Of a stretch of 64,000 nt of DNA, positions 13,473 through 26,700 are shown in pieces (positions within the stretch are counted from its first letter, which is position 1; the number at the start of each line of letters is the position of its first letter). Both the position numbers and the translations under genes were made by a program. Source of the DNA: Aphrophora alni (taxonomy: Eukaryota > Arthropoda > Insecta > Hemiptera > Aphrophoridae). The notes below the pieces were generated by a model, which saw only the letters and a list, made by a program, of their open reading frames with translations, made no database searches and was not told the DNA's origin. The stretch is taken from positions 34,065,120-34,129,119 of the forward strand of contig OY740769.1 in assembly GCA_963513935.1 (NCBI GenBank), given 5' to 3'.

Positions 13473-15077
13473 ATGGCAGTAAACTTGCTGGGTTTGGTAA
13501 ATGACCTAAAAAGAACTGAACTCACCTTCGAAGTCGTGGCTAGAGGTGGTGAGCAAGACACAATAGCAGAAATGCGAACCTCTCTTAGGTCCCTTTTACA
13601 GAATAGCGTTGAGCCCGAATTGGGAAATTTCACCGAAGAGATCCTTTTGCAGCAGATATCGCTAGCGCAAAACTCCTTGTTCATCTTACAGGATGACCTG
13701 GAGAACTTAGATCCAGAAAAGGGTTACAGAATACATCGTTTTCGCGGGCGGATGAATGCCTTCGGAAGACGAATAGAGTTCCTAACTCGGGTGCATACTG
13801 AGCAACTAAAAGTTGCAGATAACAACGTGCCACGGGATCTGGCCGAGCTACAGAACAATTTTGCAACACTCGAAGAAAAATTTAAAGCTTTCGATCCTCA
13901 GCAACCGACTCCCAGCAGTTCAAAAAGCTGTTCATACGTTGCCATATACGGAAAATTAAGTCATCCTGCCGAACAGATTATTAAAACTATTCCTCAGACA
14001 GATGGGTTCGACCTTGATAAATTATTAAATTTTTTTAAAATTTCTTTAAAAATAGTCAAAACTTACCCGGACGTAGCTGTAAACATCAATAATGTTCTGA
14101 TGCCCTATGCTCAGGGCCCTTTAAATTCATGTCTGATTAGACATCAGACATTTAAAACTTTTCACAAAGAGGCCTTAAGTCTCTTTATACCTTCGAAAAG
14201 ATTGGCTTCTCTAGTGCAGGAGTTATTCTATAGGCCCCAGAAGACTAACGAGGCGGTGCATATTTTTGTTAATCAAATTAAAGAAGCTGCAGAAACATTA
14301 AATTTAGATAAGTCCGAATTGGAGGTCACGGACGTCATTCTGGAGGGACTGTCTCCGGAAGTCCGCAACTGCTTAGTTTTTGTTGCCAAACCTAAAAATT
14401 TTGCAGACTTAGATCGACTCTGCGCACATGTTAACAATGTCATGTATACTGACAGGCAAAGGGCTCCATTAGCGAGACCCGAAGTTAGAAGTACTGATTT
14501 TAGACCTACAAGACCCGTGGTCTGTTACAGTTGCGGTCAGCCGGGACATAGAAGCCCAGAGTGTCGGAACCGGCCTCCAACAAGGCAATATCCTCCAAAA
14601 AAACGGAGGCAGGTTTGGAGTCTAGTTGGTAGCTCCAGGCCAGCCTCCCGTTCTAAAACCAACCACATCGGATTTAAACATAACCTAAACCCACATTTCA
14701 CTAATAAACCTTCTTTTCAAAATTTAAATTCAATTTCCTATCTAAGAAGAAACAATTTCGGCAATAAAATTCAAAATTACTTTACTCCCATTTGTTATCA
14801 TTGTGGCATACCCGGTCACTATATCTGGGGCTGTAAATTCTTCTCTCTACGGAATAGGCCCAGGCAGACCTATTCCAGCTCCAAGCTTTCCAACTACAAA
14901 CTTCAAAAAAAAAATAATATTTCTCTTAAATCTAGGGGTCTGAACGATCAGTTTTTGCCTTTGGTGGAAGTAGCTTTTGGGCAAATTAAAGTTAAGGCTC
15001 TGCTGGACTCCGGTTCAGTAAGATGCGTCATTTCTAAAGCCCTTTTTAAAAAAATTAAAGAACACCAAGGCTTTTAA
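13473..15077 (+). CDS. gag: Retrotransposon Gag with split protease start
   Basis: A 534-residue ORF. The ATG at 13473 is preferred over the in-frame TTG at 13434 because it follows an A-rich context and begins the Gag-like region. The N-terminal half resembles insect Ty3/gypsy capsid proteins. Two CX2CX4HX4C zinc knuckles follow, starting at Cys351 (CYSCGQPGH) and Cys441 (CYHCGIPGH), and would bind genomic RNA during particle assembly. At the C terminus the aspartic protease active site appears as LLDSGS (Asp512). The frame then ends at 15077, only about 22 residues later, while the rest of the protease continues in the next frame. Gag is therefore essentially complete, but the protease is not finished in this frame. 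No signal peptide or env-like part is present. Confidence 0.9.
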   Translation: MAVNLLGLVNDLKRTELTFEVVARGGEQDTIAEMRTSLRSLLQNSVEPELGNFTEEILLQQISLAQNSLFILQDDLENLDPEKGYRIHRFRGRMNAFGRRIEFLTRVHTEQLKVADNNVPRDLAELQNNFATLEEKFKAFDPQQPTPSSSKSCSYVAIYGKLSHPAEQIIKTIPQTDGFDLDKLLNFFKISLKIVKTYPDVAVNINNVLMPYAQGPLNSCLIRHQTFKTFHKEALSLFIPSKRLASLVQELFYRPQKTNEAVHIFVNQIKEAAETLNLDKSELEVTDVILEGLSPEVRNCLVFVAKPKNFADLDRLCAHVNNVMYTDRQRAPLARPEVRSTDFRPTRPVVCYSCGQPGHRSPECRNRPPTRQYPPKKRRQVWSLVGSSRPASRSKTNHIGFKHNLNPHFTNKPSFQNLNSISYLRRNNFGNKIQNYFTPICYHCGIPGHYIWGCKFFSLRNRPRQTYSSSKLSNYKLQKKNNISLKSRGLNDQFLPLVEVAFGQIKVKALLDSGSVRCVISKALFKKIKEHQGF

Positions 15078-17517
15078 ATCCATAACCAGGGTGAAGGCTG
15101 ATTGTGTCACGGCTTCTGGAAAAAGGTTGCCCATTTCCTACTCTTGTCGTCTTCATCTTAAAATGGAACATTGTAGTTGGAATGTGGATTTTCTGGTGGC
15201 GCATAAGTTGTCGTGTCCTCTGATCCTCGGGTCAGATTTCATATCTAAAACGGGACTGGTACTTGATCTTTCAGCAAAAAACTTCTATTTTAAATTTTCG
15301 AGGTCTATTGTTTTTCCTCTATGTAATTTTAGTAATTCTGCTTATAAACCTATAGTGTCTACAACATCTGAATCTACTGCTCCTGATCCTTTAGGTCATT
15401 TTCCAAAGAATGATAAAAACGCCATTTTAAAAATAATTAATGATTTTCCTCAGGTACTCACAAAAAGGTTAGGTCTAACACATCTAGTTGAATACGATAT
15501 TCAACTGAAGGACAACACTCCGGTCAAGTGTTCTCCATACCAATTGGCACCCCCAAAAATGGAATACCTCCGCGAACACATCAACGAATTGTTAGATTCA
15601 GGAGTAGTAGAACCCAGCCGTTCGGCATATGCATCTCCTGTTTTTCTGGTTCAACATCCCGAAAAGAAAACAAGGATGGTGATTGATTATCGGAGGCTCA
15701 ATCAAAACATCGTCGTCGAAGCGGTGCCGCTACCTAATTTACATCAAAGTTTTAACTGGTTTGTCGGTGCCAAATATTTCACAGTATTCGATCTAAATTC
15801 AGCTTATCATCAAATCCCTTTGTCTCAAAAGTCCAAACAAATTACCAGCTTTTGTACTCCTTGGATGCTTTATCAATTTACTCGAGTCCCTTTCGGACTC
15901 TGTACTGGTGCCCAAGTGCTTACCAGACTTTTGGATCAGGTCTTCCATGACATCAAATTCAAATTCATTTTTAATTATCTGGATGACCTAGTCATCTACT
16001 CCAAAACTTGGGAAGAGCATCAAAAACATCTTCGCGAAGTCCTTACTCGTTTGCGGCGGGCTGGCTTGACTGTTAACCCAGATAAGGTCCGTTTTGCTGT
16101 GAATGAGATAAGCTTTTTAGGACACCTAGTTTCTTCTCGTGGCGTGCAAATCGACCCATCTAGAACAAAGGCAATTAGAAATTTTCCGCAACCCAAGAAC
16201 CCTAAGGCCGTTTCCAGATTCATCGGAATGGTCAACTTCTTTGCTAAATTCATTCCAAATTTCGCGGAGCACGCTGCGCCTCTAAATCTGCTTCGGAGGA
16301 AGGGCCAAAAATTCTCTTGGCAAGCTGAACAAGAGAAAGCTTTTAAACATCTTCGGGAGGCAATAACACAGCCTCCGGTTCTCCGGATGGCCGATTTCGC
16401 CAAACCATTCATCCTGCAAACGGATGCGAGCTCGGTGGCCCTTGGAGCAGTTCTACTCCAAGAAATTGACGGCTCACGACAGCCCATAGCGTACGCTTCA
16501 CGTACTTTAACACCTGCAGAAAGAAAAGCCTCATCTGCATATGAAGCCGAATGCCTAGCAGTAGTTTTTGGAGTGGAGAAATTTAGGCAATATCTAGAAC
16601 ATCGGGAATTCCTATTAGAAACCGACAACCAAGCCCTTTCTTGGCTTTTAGCACGTCCTCGTCAACTTGGTAAATTAGGCCGATGGATTGCCAAGTTGAC
16701 TTCATTGAAATTTAAGGTAGCGCACATAAGAGGAACTCAGAACATCATAGCAGACTCCCTCTCGCGCATGTTTGAACCGGAAAATTTCAACGAAGAAAAT
16801 GTCACCTTTTCGTGTACCAGTCTCCTCACAAATTTTCCTCTAGCTTTTCATGACATCCAGACTCATCAGAAGGCCGACCCTATTTTGAAAAATATCATTG
16901 CCGACCTTGAACAGAACATCTCTTCAGAGAAGTACTGTTTAAGTAAAGGTGTACTTTGCCTGAAAAACCATTTGGAAAAGCCCACCAGAATTTATTTACC
17001 TCAGTCCTTAGTCGACCTGGTGATTAATTATCATCACGACTCCGTTGTGGGTGGTCATCTTGGAATACTTAAAACTTTGTTTAAGGTAAAGGAGAATTTT
17101 TATTGGCCAACTTTAAAACAGGATGTCACCTCTAAAGTGCGAGCTTGTTCGGTGTGCGCTGTAAGCAAACCTGCTCACAACTCCAAATTAGGATACCTTG
17201 CCTCAACGGTTCCCAATCGTCCCATGGAAAAATTACATATCGACTACGTCGGACAGCTTCCTAGGACAAAACAGGGCTATAACATGATACTGGTCGCAGT
17301 TGACCAGTTCTCAAAATTTACCTGGCTCATGCCTGTCAGAGATGCAACTTCCCACAGTACAATTAAGGCCTTAAGCCAAAACATTTTTCAAAATTTCGGT
17401 TTTCCAAAGATAATAATCTCTGACAATGCACAATGTTTTGTATCACATGTCTTCCGCAACTTTTGTTTTTCTCGCGGTATTAAACATGCCCTGCCTTGTG
17501 CACTAGAACAATTTTGA
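15022..17517 (+). pseudogene. pol: Retrotransposon Pol, broken at both ends
   Basis: This frame is open from 15022 (after a TAA at 15019-15021) to TGA at 17515-17517 and lies +1 relative to gag. It overlaps gag by 56 nt. Numbering residues from the GTG at 15091: the rest of the protease, including the ILGSDF block; reverse transcriptase with YLDD at 296-299; RNase H with Asp445, Glu487 and Asp512; an integrase zinc domain with His649, His656, Cys686 and Cys689; and integrase core Asp718 and Asp778. The stop comes 30 residues after Asp778, where the D-D-35-E glutamate would lie about five residues further on. The catalytic Glu and the C-terminal integrase domain are therefore missing, and I found no clean continuation in the other frames. 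The gag/pol frame change falls inside the protease, which is an odd place for programmed frameshifting. It is next to an A7 run (15048-15054), so a real indel or a sequencing error should be considered. Confidence 0.9.
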
Positions 17518-18339
17518 CTCACCAATGTTTCATACTGCTTCTTTGTTTATTTTTTAAAATGGATTATTTGTTTAGACCCTTTCAAAATTCTTTTTCTCAC
17601 GGAAATTGTTAAGAGCCGTGAATAGTTTAAATTTCTCTTCGTATGGGAGAAGAGGAATTTAAAAAAAAATAACGACGCTGAGCATGATCTGACCTAAAAG
17701 GCTTCAGGAGTTTTTGTTTTATTTTTATTTATTTTTGATATATATATTTTAATGGTCGGTTCAGAGGATTCTCCTCCCGCTTGCGAGCTTCCTCTGAGTC
17801 CGGCCTTTTCCTGAAGTCCTTAGTGCTATGCACTTTCCCTCCCCTGGTCCCCGGAGTGGTCACCTCCTCTTGGTGTCCCGAGGTGCCACTCCACCCCTTT
17901 CCCCACGTACCTTAGTGTACAAAGTCAGTTCATGCACAGCAATGTCGACCTTTGCGTCATCCTTCAGCTCTTTCTCTCCTGGGCTTATCCCAATTATAGG
18001 TGGGAAGAGCTGAGACGCTGTAGAAATTTCAAAATTTAATAAGTAAGTGCCGAAGGAGGCTACACCCTAGAGTGGTGATTATAAAAGCATTATGAAGCGT
18101 TGTTTCTATCAGGTGCCCCTGATTTCAAAATTTTGTAGGAGGCCCTTCTGGCCCCTTTCTTCAGAAGTTTGTAGGAGGCCCTTCTGGCCCCTTTCTTCAG
18201 AAGTTTGTAGGAGGCCCTTCTGGCCCCTTTTCTTCAATCTTTTCTTGGAGGCCCTTCTGGCCCTTTGTCTCTAGTTTTTCAAAATTTTGCGGGAGGCCCT
18301 TCTGGCCTCTTTTCTGACTCCACCCCAACTCCGTCTTTC
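17518..18339 (+). other. Untranslated 3' internal region of the retrotransposon
   Basis: About 820 bp between the pol stop and the polypurine tract. The first 230 bp are AT-rich; the remainder is unusually C/T-rich. No integrase C-terminal or env reading frame is visible. It includes the 36-bp tandem repeats. Confidence 0.7.
18131..18310 (+). repeat. Tandem repeat, five units of about 36 bp
   Basis: GGAGGCCCTTCTGGCC recurs at about 18138, 18174, 18210, 18247 and 18292. The first three units are almost exact 36-mers, the fourth follows after 37 bp and the fifth after 45 bp. Each contains GGCC-CTTCT-GGCC, a small inverted repeat. The array lies about 30 bp upstream of the polypurine tract. Confidence 0.95.
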
Positions 18340-18352
18340 GGGGGGGGGAGAG
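18340..18352 (+). other. Polypurine tract
   Basis: GGGGGGGGGAGAG, followed by C and then the TG of the 3' LTR. This is the expected plus-strand primer site for reverse transcription. Confidence 0.85.
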
Positions 18353-18353
18353 C

Positions 18354-20251
18354 TGTAGCAATCAGTAGAATAAATCTGCATTTTTGTTATCGACAGTCCA
18401 CTCGCCGTCCCTCTTATCTTCCCTCTCTATATCTGTCTCTATCTAAGTGCAAAAGTACAACGGCAGGCCTGCCTAGCGGTTCTAATACCCATGGCCAGTC
18501 TATCTGAAATAACCCACGATGTTCTACATTTCATAGCTCCGTCTGATATAATTTTTTTTTTCTGGTTCTCAAAAATTTACAGCTCAGTTTGTTCTAAACA
18601 TGTTAAGTTACAGTTTTGTGCGTTTTAGTCTAAAATGTTAAATAAATTATTATTTTCACGGCACAAGTTCACGTGCTCCGCGACAGGATTTTCCAGGTAT
18701 TTCAGCTTTACAGATTTTATCATATCTTAAATTTTGTTAATGCTTTAAAATATTTTGTTAATTATCATATATTCTTTAAAATATGTATTTCATGTTTTAT
18801 TCAATATTCAATGTTCTTTTTGAAACTCAATGATTATAAAAATTTTCTTTTCTTAAGACATACTTTACAAAACCTTACAAAGGCACATTTTGAGTTTTGA
18901 ACAATTATGTGAAATAGGTGCAAACTAATGTTGAACATTAAATGATCAGAATATCTTATTGAACATGTCAAATATAAAACAATTGGAGAAATCTATTCTA
19001 AATCAGAAAATTTCGTTTTACAGACTTTTGCAGATTTTTGCAAGTCTTATACAAGCTTTGTTTTACACAAAACTAAATATATATAAATGGATTTATAATC
19101 ATCTAAGAAGCTTTTAATTACAATCTTAACGAATTTCTGTTATACTATCAATTTTCTTTAATTTTGACAAATAACCAGATAATTGCTTTAATAATGAACA
19201 TTAATGCTACAACATGTCTGATTTTGCACAGACGCTAAAAAACATGTTTTTTGCTATAGCTAATACGCTGGTAGAAGAAACACAGCTAAAGATCTAAACA
19301 TGTTTCGTCCTGTTAACAAAACACGTTTTGTTCAACATAGCTTCAGAGTTTCACGTGCACAAAAGTGATGTTACAAAAAAACTGACTTTATAGAACTTTA
19401 ATTAAACTCATATTGTATATGTGCCTAAATTTACTTCAACGAATATGTTTTTCTTAAAAACTATTTTTTTAGACGTAGACTTGTGTAATTAATTATAAAA
19501 TATATAAAAAAAATTATTGGGTGGAGCCTGCATGCAAACTTTCGGTCCTAACAACCTCCAAGAGGTTATTCTCTAAATTAAAATAATTGACGTCAATTTA
19601 AAAATTTAATATTCAAAATTTTCTTTTCTTTTCTTTTAAAATAAACTACTCTTTTCATAATAAATTCTTTTATCTAAAACATATATATTTATTGGCCAAT
19701 ATAGCATTTAAGAAATTTATCAAATAAGTAATATTATGTAACTGTTTTAAAAAAAACTATCATTTCATAAAGTCAAAAAGGGGGGAAATAAATATCAGTA
19801 TCTTTTCATCTTTTTTTATTTTGTAATTTTTACATTTAAGGGCGTATAATCTTTTTTTTTTGGATTAATTATAATCCTGTTAATTGTTAAGCTGTGCTCA
19901 TTGTCTTTTGTTAAATTTTGTAACTATAAAATATATAAACTAAAAAGGGGGGATAAATTTTCAGAATCTATTGATTAATTTTTTTTATTAAATTATAATA
20001 TTTTGCATTAAGGGCGTATAACTATTATTAATTATAATATTGTTAATCATAAGCTGTTTATGATAATTTTGTCTCAGGATGTCTTTCTCAGTTGTAAATG
20101 ATAAAATCTGAAACGTCGAAATTTCTTTGTTTCAATAAACTTGAGCCTTGTTAATCACTAAATTTGTTTTTGTCTTTTTAATTTTTTTAAATTTCTAAAC
20201 ATTGTTACCATTTTGGTTCCGCCTTTCTTAAATTTAAGTCCCCTGGTAACA
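18354..20251 (+). repeat. 3' LTR
   Basis: An 1898-bp copy of the 5' LTR. By eye I find only two substitutions (AACAAATTTC to AACGAATTTC; GTTAATTATAAG to GTTAATCATAAG), one length change in a T run near 19.85 kb and a small change in the T/A run near 20.18 kb. AATAAA lies at 20134-20139. Confidence 0.95.
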
Positions 20252-20255
20252 GTGC
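20252..20255. repeat. Target-site duplication, right copy
   Basis: GTGC directly after the 3' LTR, identical to 10836-10839. Confidence 0.85.
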
Positions 20256-22394
20256 TGTAAAGATTAATAGAAATAATTAAAACAGTTTTTGTATTTTTGA
20301 TTTTTAGATTATATTTTGCGTTCATAACTAGGAGCCAAACAAATTTAAAATTACTAATTTGGAATAAAATCAGTTAAAGGTCTGAGAAATTACTCGGATG
20401 GTTATTAAGACATTTAAATAAAAAATACAATTTTTGTTTAGAGCTGTTTGACAAAGTATTGTTAAAGCGTTCCTCCTAAGGACCCAAACAAAACTTATTG
20501 GTTGCCATCTTTCAAAAAATGACAAAACAAGTTATCGGAAAAAAAGTGAAAATAAACTATGGCCGTTATTCATAGTTAACCATTTGTTTTTTAATATTGA
20601 ACTTTTAAATTGATATTGAAATAGTGATGAAATACATTTCGTGGTTTACTATTTGTTTTGTGTATGTAAAAAGTGTATGTAGGTTAATGATTTTTGTAGT
20701 TTATTTTTGTTATTATCATTATTAATCGTATTATAAGTAAAAAAAAACAATATAAGTACATATAAAATTTATAGATTTATTGTAGTTATTTATAAAACCA
20801 AATTGTAATTATAAATATATTATCTAAAATTGGACCGTAATTCATTTGTAAAGTTAGAGTCAAAACGCTTTTTTGTATGCTGTGTTTAAAAAATTGTTTT
20901 ATTTACCATAAGTAGTAAACTTAAGACAATATCTTTAGAAATAGGTTTGAAATATTTAACAAATTATTTATACTATAAAAACATTAAAATGAGTACTGTA
21001 ATTGAATGAAAATTATGCACTGTCTATAAAAACATTTGAAATAGTTTTAAAGTTTGACGCAATTGGCAGCACTTACTCGACATAATTATAAGACAAGAGA
21101 GGATATTGGATAAGTGTTGACAAGAAAATGTCCAGGTAGCAGCACCATACGTTGCTCACTAGAAAATAAAACTTCACATAATGTAACCGACATAATATGC
21201 GTCCCGTACTGCACAGAATCTATCGGTTATGCAACAATAGATTGAAATATAAGTTTTGATCTCTTCGTTTTAGACCTATTCAGAAAGCTGCCCTGTGCCC
21301 ACTAATATAATTTCTGTGATGAATAATTATCCTTAGAAATATTTTTTAATTGGCTAAAATATTGTAATTTTGATGTAGTAATTGGTGCCTCATAGTGCCT
21401 CAATAAAACTATTTTATTTTAGATGAAATTGTTAAGGTTTGGTGAAAAAAAATTGGAGAGAGGGAACAAAATAATTTCAGTTTTTTGTGTGTACTGGGTA
21501 TAAATGTATTGATTAATTTTGGTCAATCTATGTTGTTTTTTTAAACTCACAATGTTCATGTAGGAACGCTGAGAACGAAATATCCTAGCCTCTGTATAAC
21601 CAAATTTTTTTTTCTATTTTGTTATTGCCAGATTTGACAAATAAACTAAATAAAGTTTTATATTTTATTTTACCATTGTGTTTTTTATAAATTTAGTTTC
21701 AGTGAAGGTGAGATATATTTGTTTTTATGTATCTATAATTAATTCGAAAAACATTTTGCAAAATTTAGTATCGATATCTCAATCCATTTTGGATTTATAT
21801 ATTGTTTTAGACATATAAATAGACAGAGGGAAAACGAAACATTTTTGGTATATGATTAATAGTCACTTTTTTTTTATTAGAGTCCAGAATCATTTCCCAA
21901 AGTTTGGTCTCTTATTTTGGGCCTACTCTACACTCTGTAAATATAAAAACTAAAAATTACAACGCATAAGGTATAACAATAATTTAATATAATTGTTAGA
22001 TTTTGTATTAAGTTCAGTGGTTTTTTTTTACTAAGGAAATTGTCTTATAACTATTTTTAAATTACCATACTTTGGTCTGTTTTCATCCCCCTTACTTATG
22101 GAATAATCTTAGGGTAGTTATCTACAAAACATATAACCCAACGGGTTTTCTTAGAAAAGCAAACAATTAGAATTATAGCTCAATTAAGTAGCCATTATTT
22201 ATTCAGAAATTCATTCAAAACACTAAGTATTTTAACTTTTCACTCTATGCTCATTTTAGAAGTTACATTATATTATAAGGTTAAAAGCTTATACAGTAGG
22301 CACAATAATGTGGATAGGCCTACAAATTGTCCTACTTATGAACAAACTTCCAAAGCAGTTTATTAATTCTTGCTTGTGTAAGAGCTAAAACATT

Positions 22395-22640
22395 TCGGCC
22401 ATCATCGCCTTATATAAAAGAAGAAGAATAGAACCTTAAAATAAAAACCTCTAGCCCTCGAATACTCTAATAGCGTTAGGGGTCGGAAAAGAACAAGAGT
22501 TGGTTAAGAGATATCGGATAGAAAAAAAGAAAGAGAGGGTTTTAACCCAATACTACATAAAAGGTGTATATTCAGTTAGGTCCTTTTGGGTTCACCAAGC
22601 CTATGTTAATTAATGTGAGCTTCTGGGGGTCCCTGGTTAA
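22395..22640 (-). repeat. Dispersed SINE-like repeat (family 1)
   Basis: Near-complete copy: TTCGGCCATCATCGCCTTAT, then a GAAGAAGAA tract, CTCGAATACTCTAATAGCG, GGTCGGAAAAGAACAAGAG and a degraded distal end. Confidence 0.7.
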
Positions 22641-23024
22641 AAAAACGGTGGCTCTTACGACTAGTTTGCGAACAGTTCACCTCTCCAAATCAGCTGTTAC
22701 TTGTTTCAAAAATATGCGGTTTGGATGATAATGCCGGTTTTTATTATTATTTTCACCGAAAATCAAATAATAATAATATTTTTTCATCCTGATAACGGAG
22801 TCAAATTTTATATGTCTTCCCCAAATCCACTATATAATGCATTTTACCAATTAATTACGACCTAAACAGTTTGGTTTAGGATCAAATACAGAAGAGTAAA
22901 TCGTTTTAAAATTATTTGTGTAAAACAAAAAATATCACAAGTGTGGGGTATTATCTTTAAAAAAGAAAATAATATGCCATACTTGAATATTGTTAACATT
23001 TGTTTCCTTTGAAATTAATCCCTC

Positions 23025-23225
23025 TAACCCCAGGGGCTTACTATAGTGGGTACGACAGTGGGGGAATCCCTAGGGTGCTTAGCTGGATTTACATATTACT
23101 TCTTGTATTCTAGGATTAGACCCTATCAGGTCTCTCTTGGCCAACTCTTATTCTCTTCCGACCCTAAAGTTATTAGAGTATTCGAGGGCTAGAGGTCTTT
23201 ATTTTATGTTTGGTCTTCCAATTTT
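23025..23225 (+). repeat. Dispersed SINE-like repeat (family 1)
   Basis: Opposite orientation to the 22.4-kb copy. It begins CCAGGGGCTTACTATAGTGG, then TTAGACCCTATCAGGTCTCT and AGAGTATTCGAGGGCTAGAG. Confidence 0.7.
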
Positions 23226-23780
23226 TAAAGATAATGATAACCAAGAGGTGTTTCGTCTTTAAACATTAAGAGGGGAAAATGAAAATGGTTCTAGAAAGGT
23301 CGATGTTATATTTAATACCTTCAAAAAAGTAAGGATGGTTTCTCTATTTAAAGTTTTCGTAGCTCATACAATTTCAGAAATGCAAATGTTGGTGAACGTG
23401 AATATTTTGTATATTTTTTAAGGGGTAGTGACTATTCAGACACTCTGTATAAATGTAGTAAATAATCAACAGCTTCCAGTGTTTGACTACGAAGAACAAT
23501 GATGGCCAGTATCAGATGTGATGAAGATAACCTTGTAATTTGAAGACAATTCAAGGAATTTTTGTAACAGTTACGTTTTCAATTGTTTTCAACATGTAAG
23601 AGTGTCACCTTGTTTATTAAACAATGAGTCTTCTTTTTTGTTCTGTTGCTTTCACAACAATTTTAGTGGGTTTTACTTATCATTATATCTGTGGCGGTGG
23701 ATGGCTGTGGTAAATAACGTGATCAAGAAGGCAACATTCTAAAGTACAGATTGGATTAAATGCTAATGTTTATTTCAGTT

Positions 23781-26700
23781 ATGTTTCGCAAGTCAGAGAA
23801 TTTGTTTATATGGGGGTTGTTGACAGTGACCCTAGCATCAATACTAGTAAGTATTCAGTTTTATTGATGACAGTAGGGAATTATTATATTTTAATTATAA
23901 GATTTAATAACCCACGTTTAAGATACTGAAAGGAAAACGATAGTACTAATAAAACTATAAACGCACATTCGTGATAAAACTCGCAGTGTTTTGAACAACT
24001 GTTTCAAATCTAACTGATAAACTTAACAATATAGATTGAGGTTATCTTAAAGTTTTTTATTATTTAGTATTTTTGGTATATTTTTGACATGTAATGAAAA
24101 TATATGCGATTAAAAACAAATGAAAATAACATATTACACTGATTTGCGTTTCCATGCTTTATTCCGTGCCCTGGCATTATATTTAAATGTATTAAGCTTG
24201 TGTACCTATAAATATATGATGATTATAACTTTGTTATTAAAACGTCTTTTTGTTAAAAATAATTCTGTTTATTTTAGCGTAGAAAACGAACTTTAGACTT
24301 TTTTGAGTTGCAGGCCAATATGTTTTCATTCTTATTGGTAATATTTTTTCATTTCTTGTTTTAATTTCAAAAACTGAGGATGTTTATGATTGGATATATG
24401 TGTGTAGTGTATAATTATTAATATATACTATTATTTTTACCAAATATATTCCACAATATTTTACTTGAAGACCACTTGTAGCCTCTTATGTTTCACTTAT
24501 GGTTATATTATTAATTTGTAAGATTAAGTATGCTTACTATAAGACATACGTGTAAACAGCCTGATTTCATTTACCCCTCTGAGGCTCTTTTATTGCTAGT
24601 AGGCCTTACGGGTGTAGCAATCAGGTATTACCTATCTGGATCTACAATATCTTAATCAAATCTTGGTTTAGACCTCTCTTTAATATTTTCTATCAGTCTC
24701 TTTCGACCAACTCACGTTTTCTTCGCCTTTGACGCTATTAGAGAATTCGAGGATATTTATTTTAGGCTCTTTATTCTTCTTTCTTTGTAAGAAAAAACTA
24801 ATTTCTTACACGATTTCCAAAAAGAATATTCTACAATTTTTGACTCGTACGCTTGGAATTTATTTTAAAATTTCGAAAATTTTAGATGTTTTACTATAGA
24901 TACAAGTTTGTCCATGTGTAAAATTTTCTATAATTTTTAAAATTTATAAGCTCATTTTGTTCAATGTAAAACCTTATTTGGAATTTTAATTGTATAGACT
25001 TCAAAACATCTAGAGAAATTTGGGTTTCAAAAAATTAATTTCTACATGCGATATTGTGTTACTGTAACAGTAAGTCAACATAAGGACTGTTCATGGATGT
25101 CAAAAAAACTATTGTAAAAACTGACGTCAACAAAAGTAACCAAAATTGTTGTTCAGTGCTGTATAAAAAGTTATAGGTAGATACAGTAGCATAAGCTATG
25201 CATAGTGAACTTCAAAATACCACGTCTGCAATATAAAATGTGAGGACTTTATTGATGAGAAGTTATTACAGCCACCATTTTGAAATTAACCGCGTTTTTT
25301 TACCAACGAACTTGTAGAAGCAAACGATAAACATATGATTGTGCCATTTTAAGAACAGAGTGAGGTGTTTGCTGTCACATTGAATTATTTGAGTGTAATT
25401 ACATGTTCTGTATTATTTCAGATAACTGAATGTGACTGTAAACATCGGAAATCTAAATCCTCCGAAAATCAATCTACTTCATCACCAGCTCAACAACAGC
25501 CTTCATCAACGGTAGTAAGTATTATATATACTTTGTCTGATCTGAATTTTAATGAACCGGTGTGACTGCAAGCATAAATGGCGAAATATATGGGAGGAGA
25601 AATTAAACAATTAACATTTAAGGCGAGTTTTCAATGAGGATACAGTGTTTTTTTGGTGCTCTGACTGTTGCAGTAGATATCGTGTTCTTAAAACAGAGAC
25701 GCCCTAGGGTATGTCAAGAGAGATATGGTAGGATCTAACCCAAGACTAGAGGAAGAAACTGTAATCCAGCTAGGTATCTCGGAATGGTCATCTTATAAGT
25801 GAGGACCTGAGAGTTAAAACTAAAGACAAGACAACTTGTACTGGACTACTCAACCTTTATAAATTTACTGTTTATTGTTAAATTATTAAAGTTTATTACT
25901 TTATTATTTGCTTTCTATTTCTGTAGGAATTAAGCTTATAGTCAGTATATTTAGTTCCCGTCATATCTGTACTGTTAGGCCTATCATTTAACAAAGGATT
26001 CTTGTATAAATTCGATTATATATAGATCATAATTAAGGGAATACGTGAAAAGATAATTTATGCCTAATTATGAGATATTATTAAAACGATAGAGTTTTCA
26101 TTACCATTTTGCATACCATACGGAAAGTAGAAAACAAAGTATACAAGCTTCGTCGAATAAAATATTTAAGGAAAACTTGTAGAGATTTATTTAAGCAAAA
26201 CAAAAGTTGCTTAGACCTAACCTAACCAAAAAACAATAACATATTATTTTTTTCCCCAACAGGTCCATGGGATCCAACTAACTGCACAGTAATCAAATAA
26301 CCATTCTTTTTTAAATTATATTAAATCTTATATCTACAAATTGAGAAACCAAGGGACAAGAAAAGAGACACGTAATTTTCGATTACTCTAGTAGCATCAG
26401 TGTGGGGTGCTAGATAACAAGTTTAGTAGAATTGATAAAGCTGGTGGTAGAGTTCGTTCGGGGGAATTGACGAGACGGGTTATTCATAATTTACTGTAAG
26501 TATAAAAAAGATTTTAGAAGGGTCGACAGATGATCACAGTTAGAATGTATGCAACCAGTTAGTATTGTCTATCTACAGTAAAATATGCTATTGTTCATCT
26601 AGATTGTATTAGATTAGTAAGCCACCATAGTTAGTTACTGAGTACGGTATAGAAATCCTCTTTGGTGTTCATCTTTACAAATCACCAACATTAACTGTTA

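Larger units (their letters stand above)
10840..20251 (+). mobile_element. Ty3/gypsy LTR retrotransposon, recent but defective
   Basis: A complete-length 9.4-kb element. It has TG...CA long terminal repeats of about 1.9 kb, a 4-bp target duplication (GTGC), a primer binding site, gag with two zinc knuckles, then protease, reverse transcriptase, RNase H and integrase order, tandem repeats and a polypurine tract. PR-RT-RH-IN order and the YLDD reverse transcriptase place it in Ty3/gypsy (Metaviridae); no env is seen. Few differences separate the LTRs, so it inserted recently. The coding region is not intact: the protease is split between two frames and the integrase stops before its third catalytic acidic residue. 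It may depend on a helper copy elsewhere, or the insertion may be dead. Confidence 0.95.
20256..23780. other. Intergenic, upstream of gene A
   Basis: No coding gene seen. It holds two family-1 repeats in opposite orientation (22.4 and 23.1 kb). A non-coding first exon of gene A may lie here, because the start codon at 23781 sits two bases after an acceptor-like TTTATTTCAG with a branch-point-like TGCTAAT 16 bases upstream. The exon itself could not be placed. Confidence 0.5.
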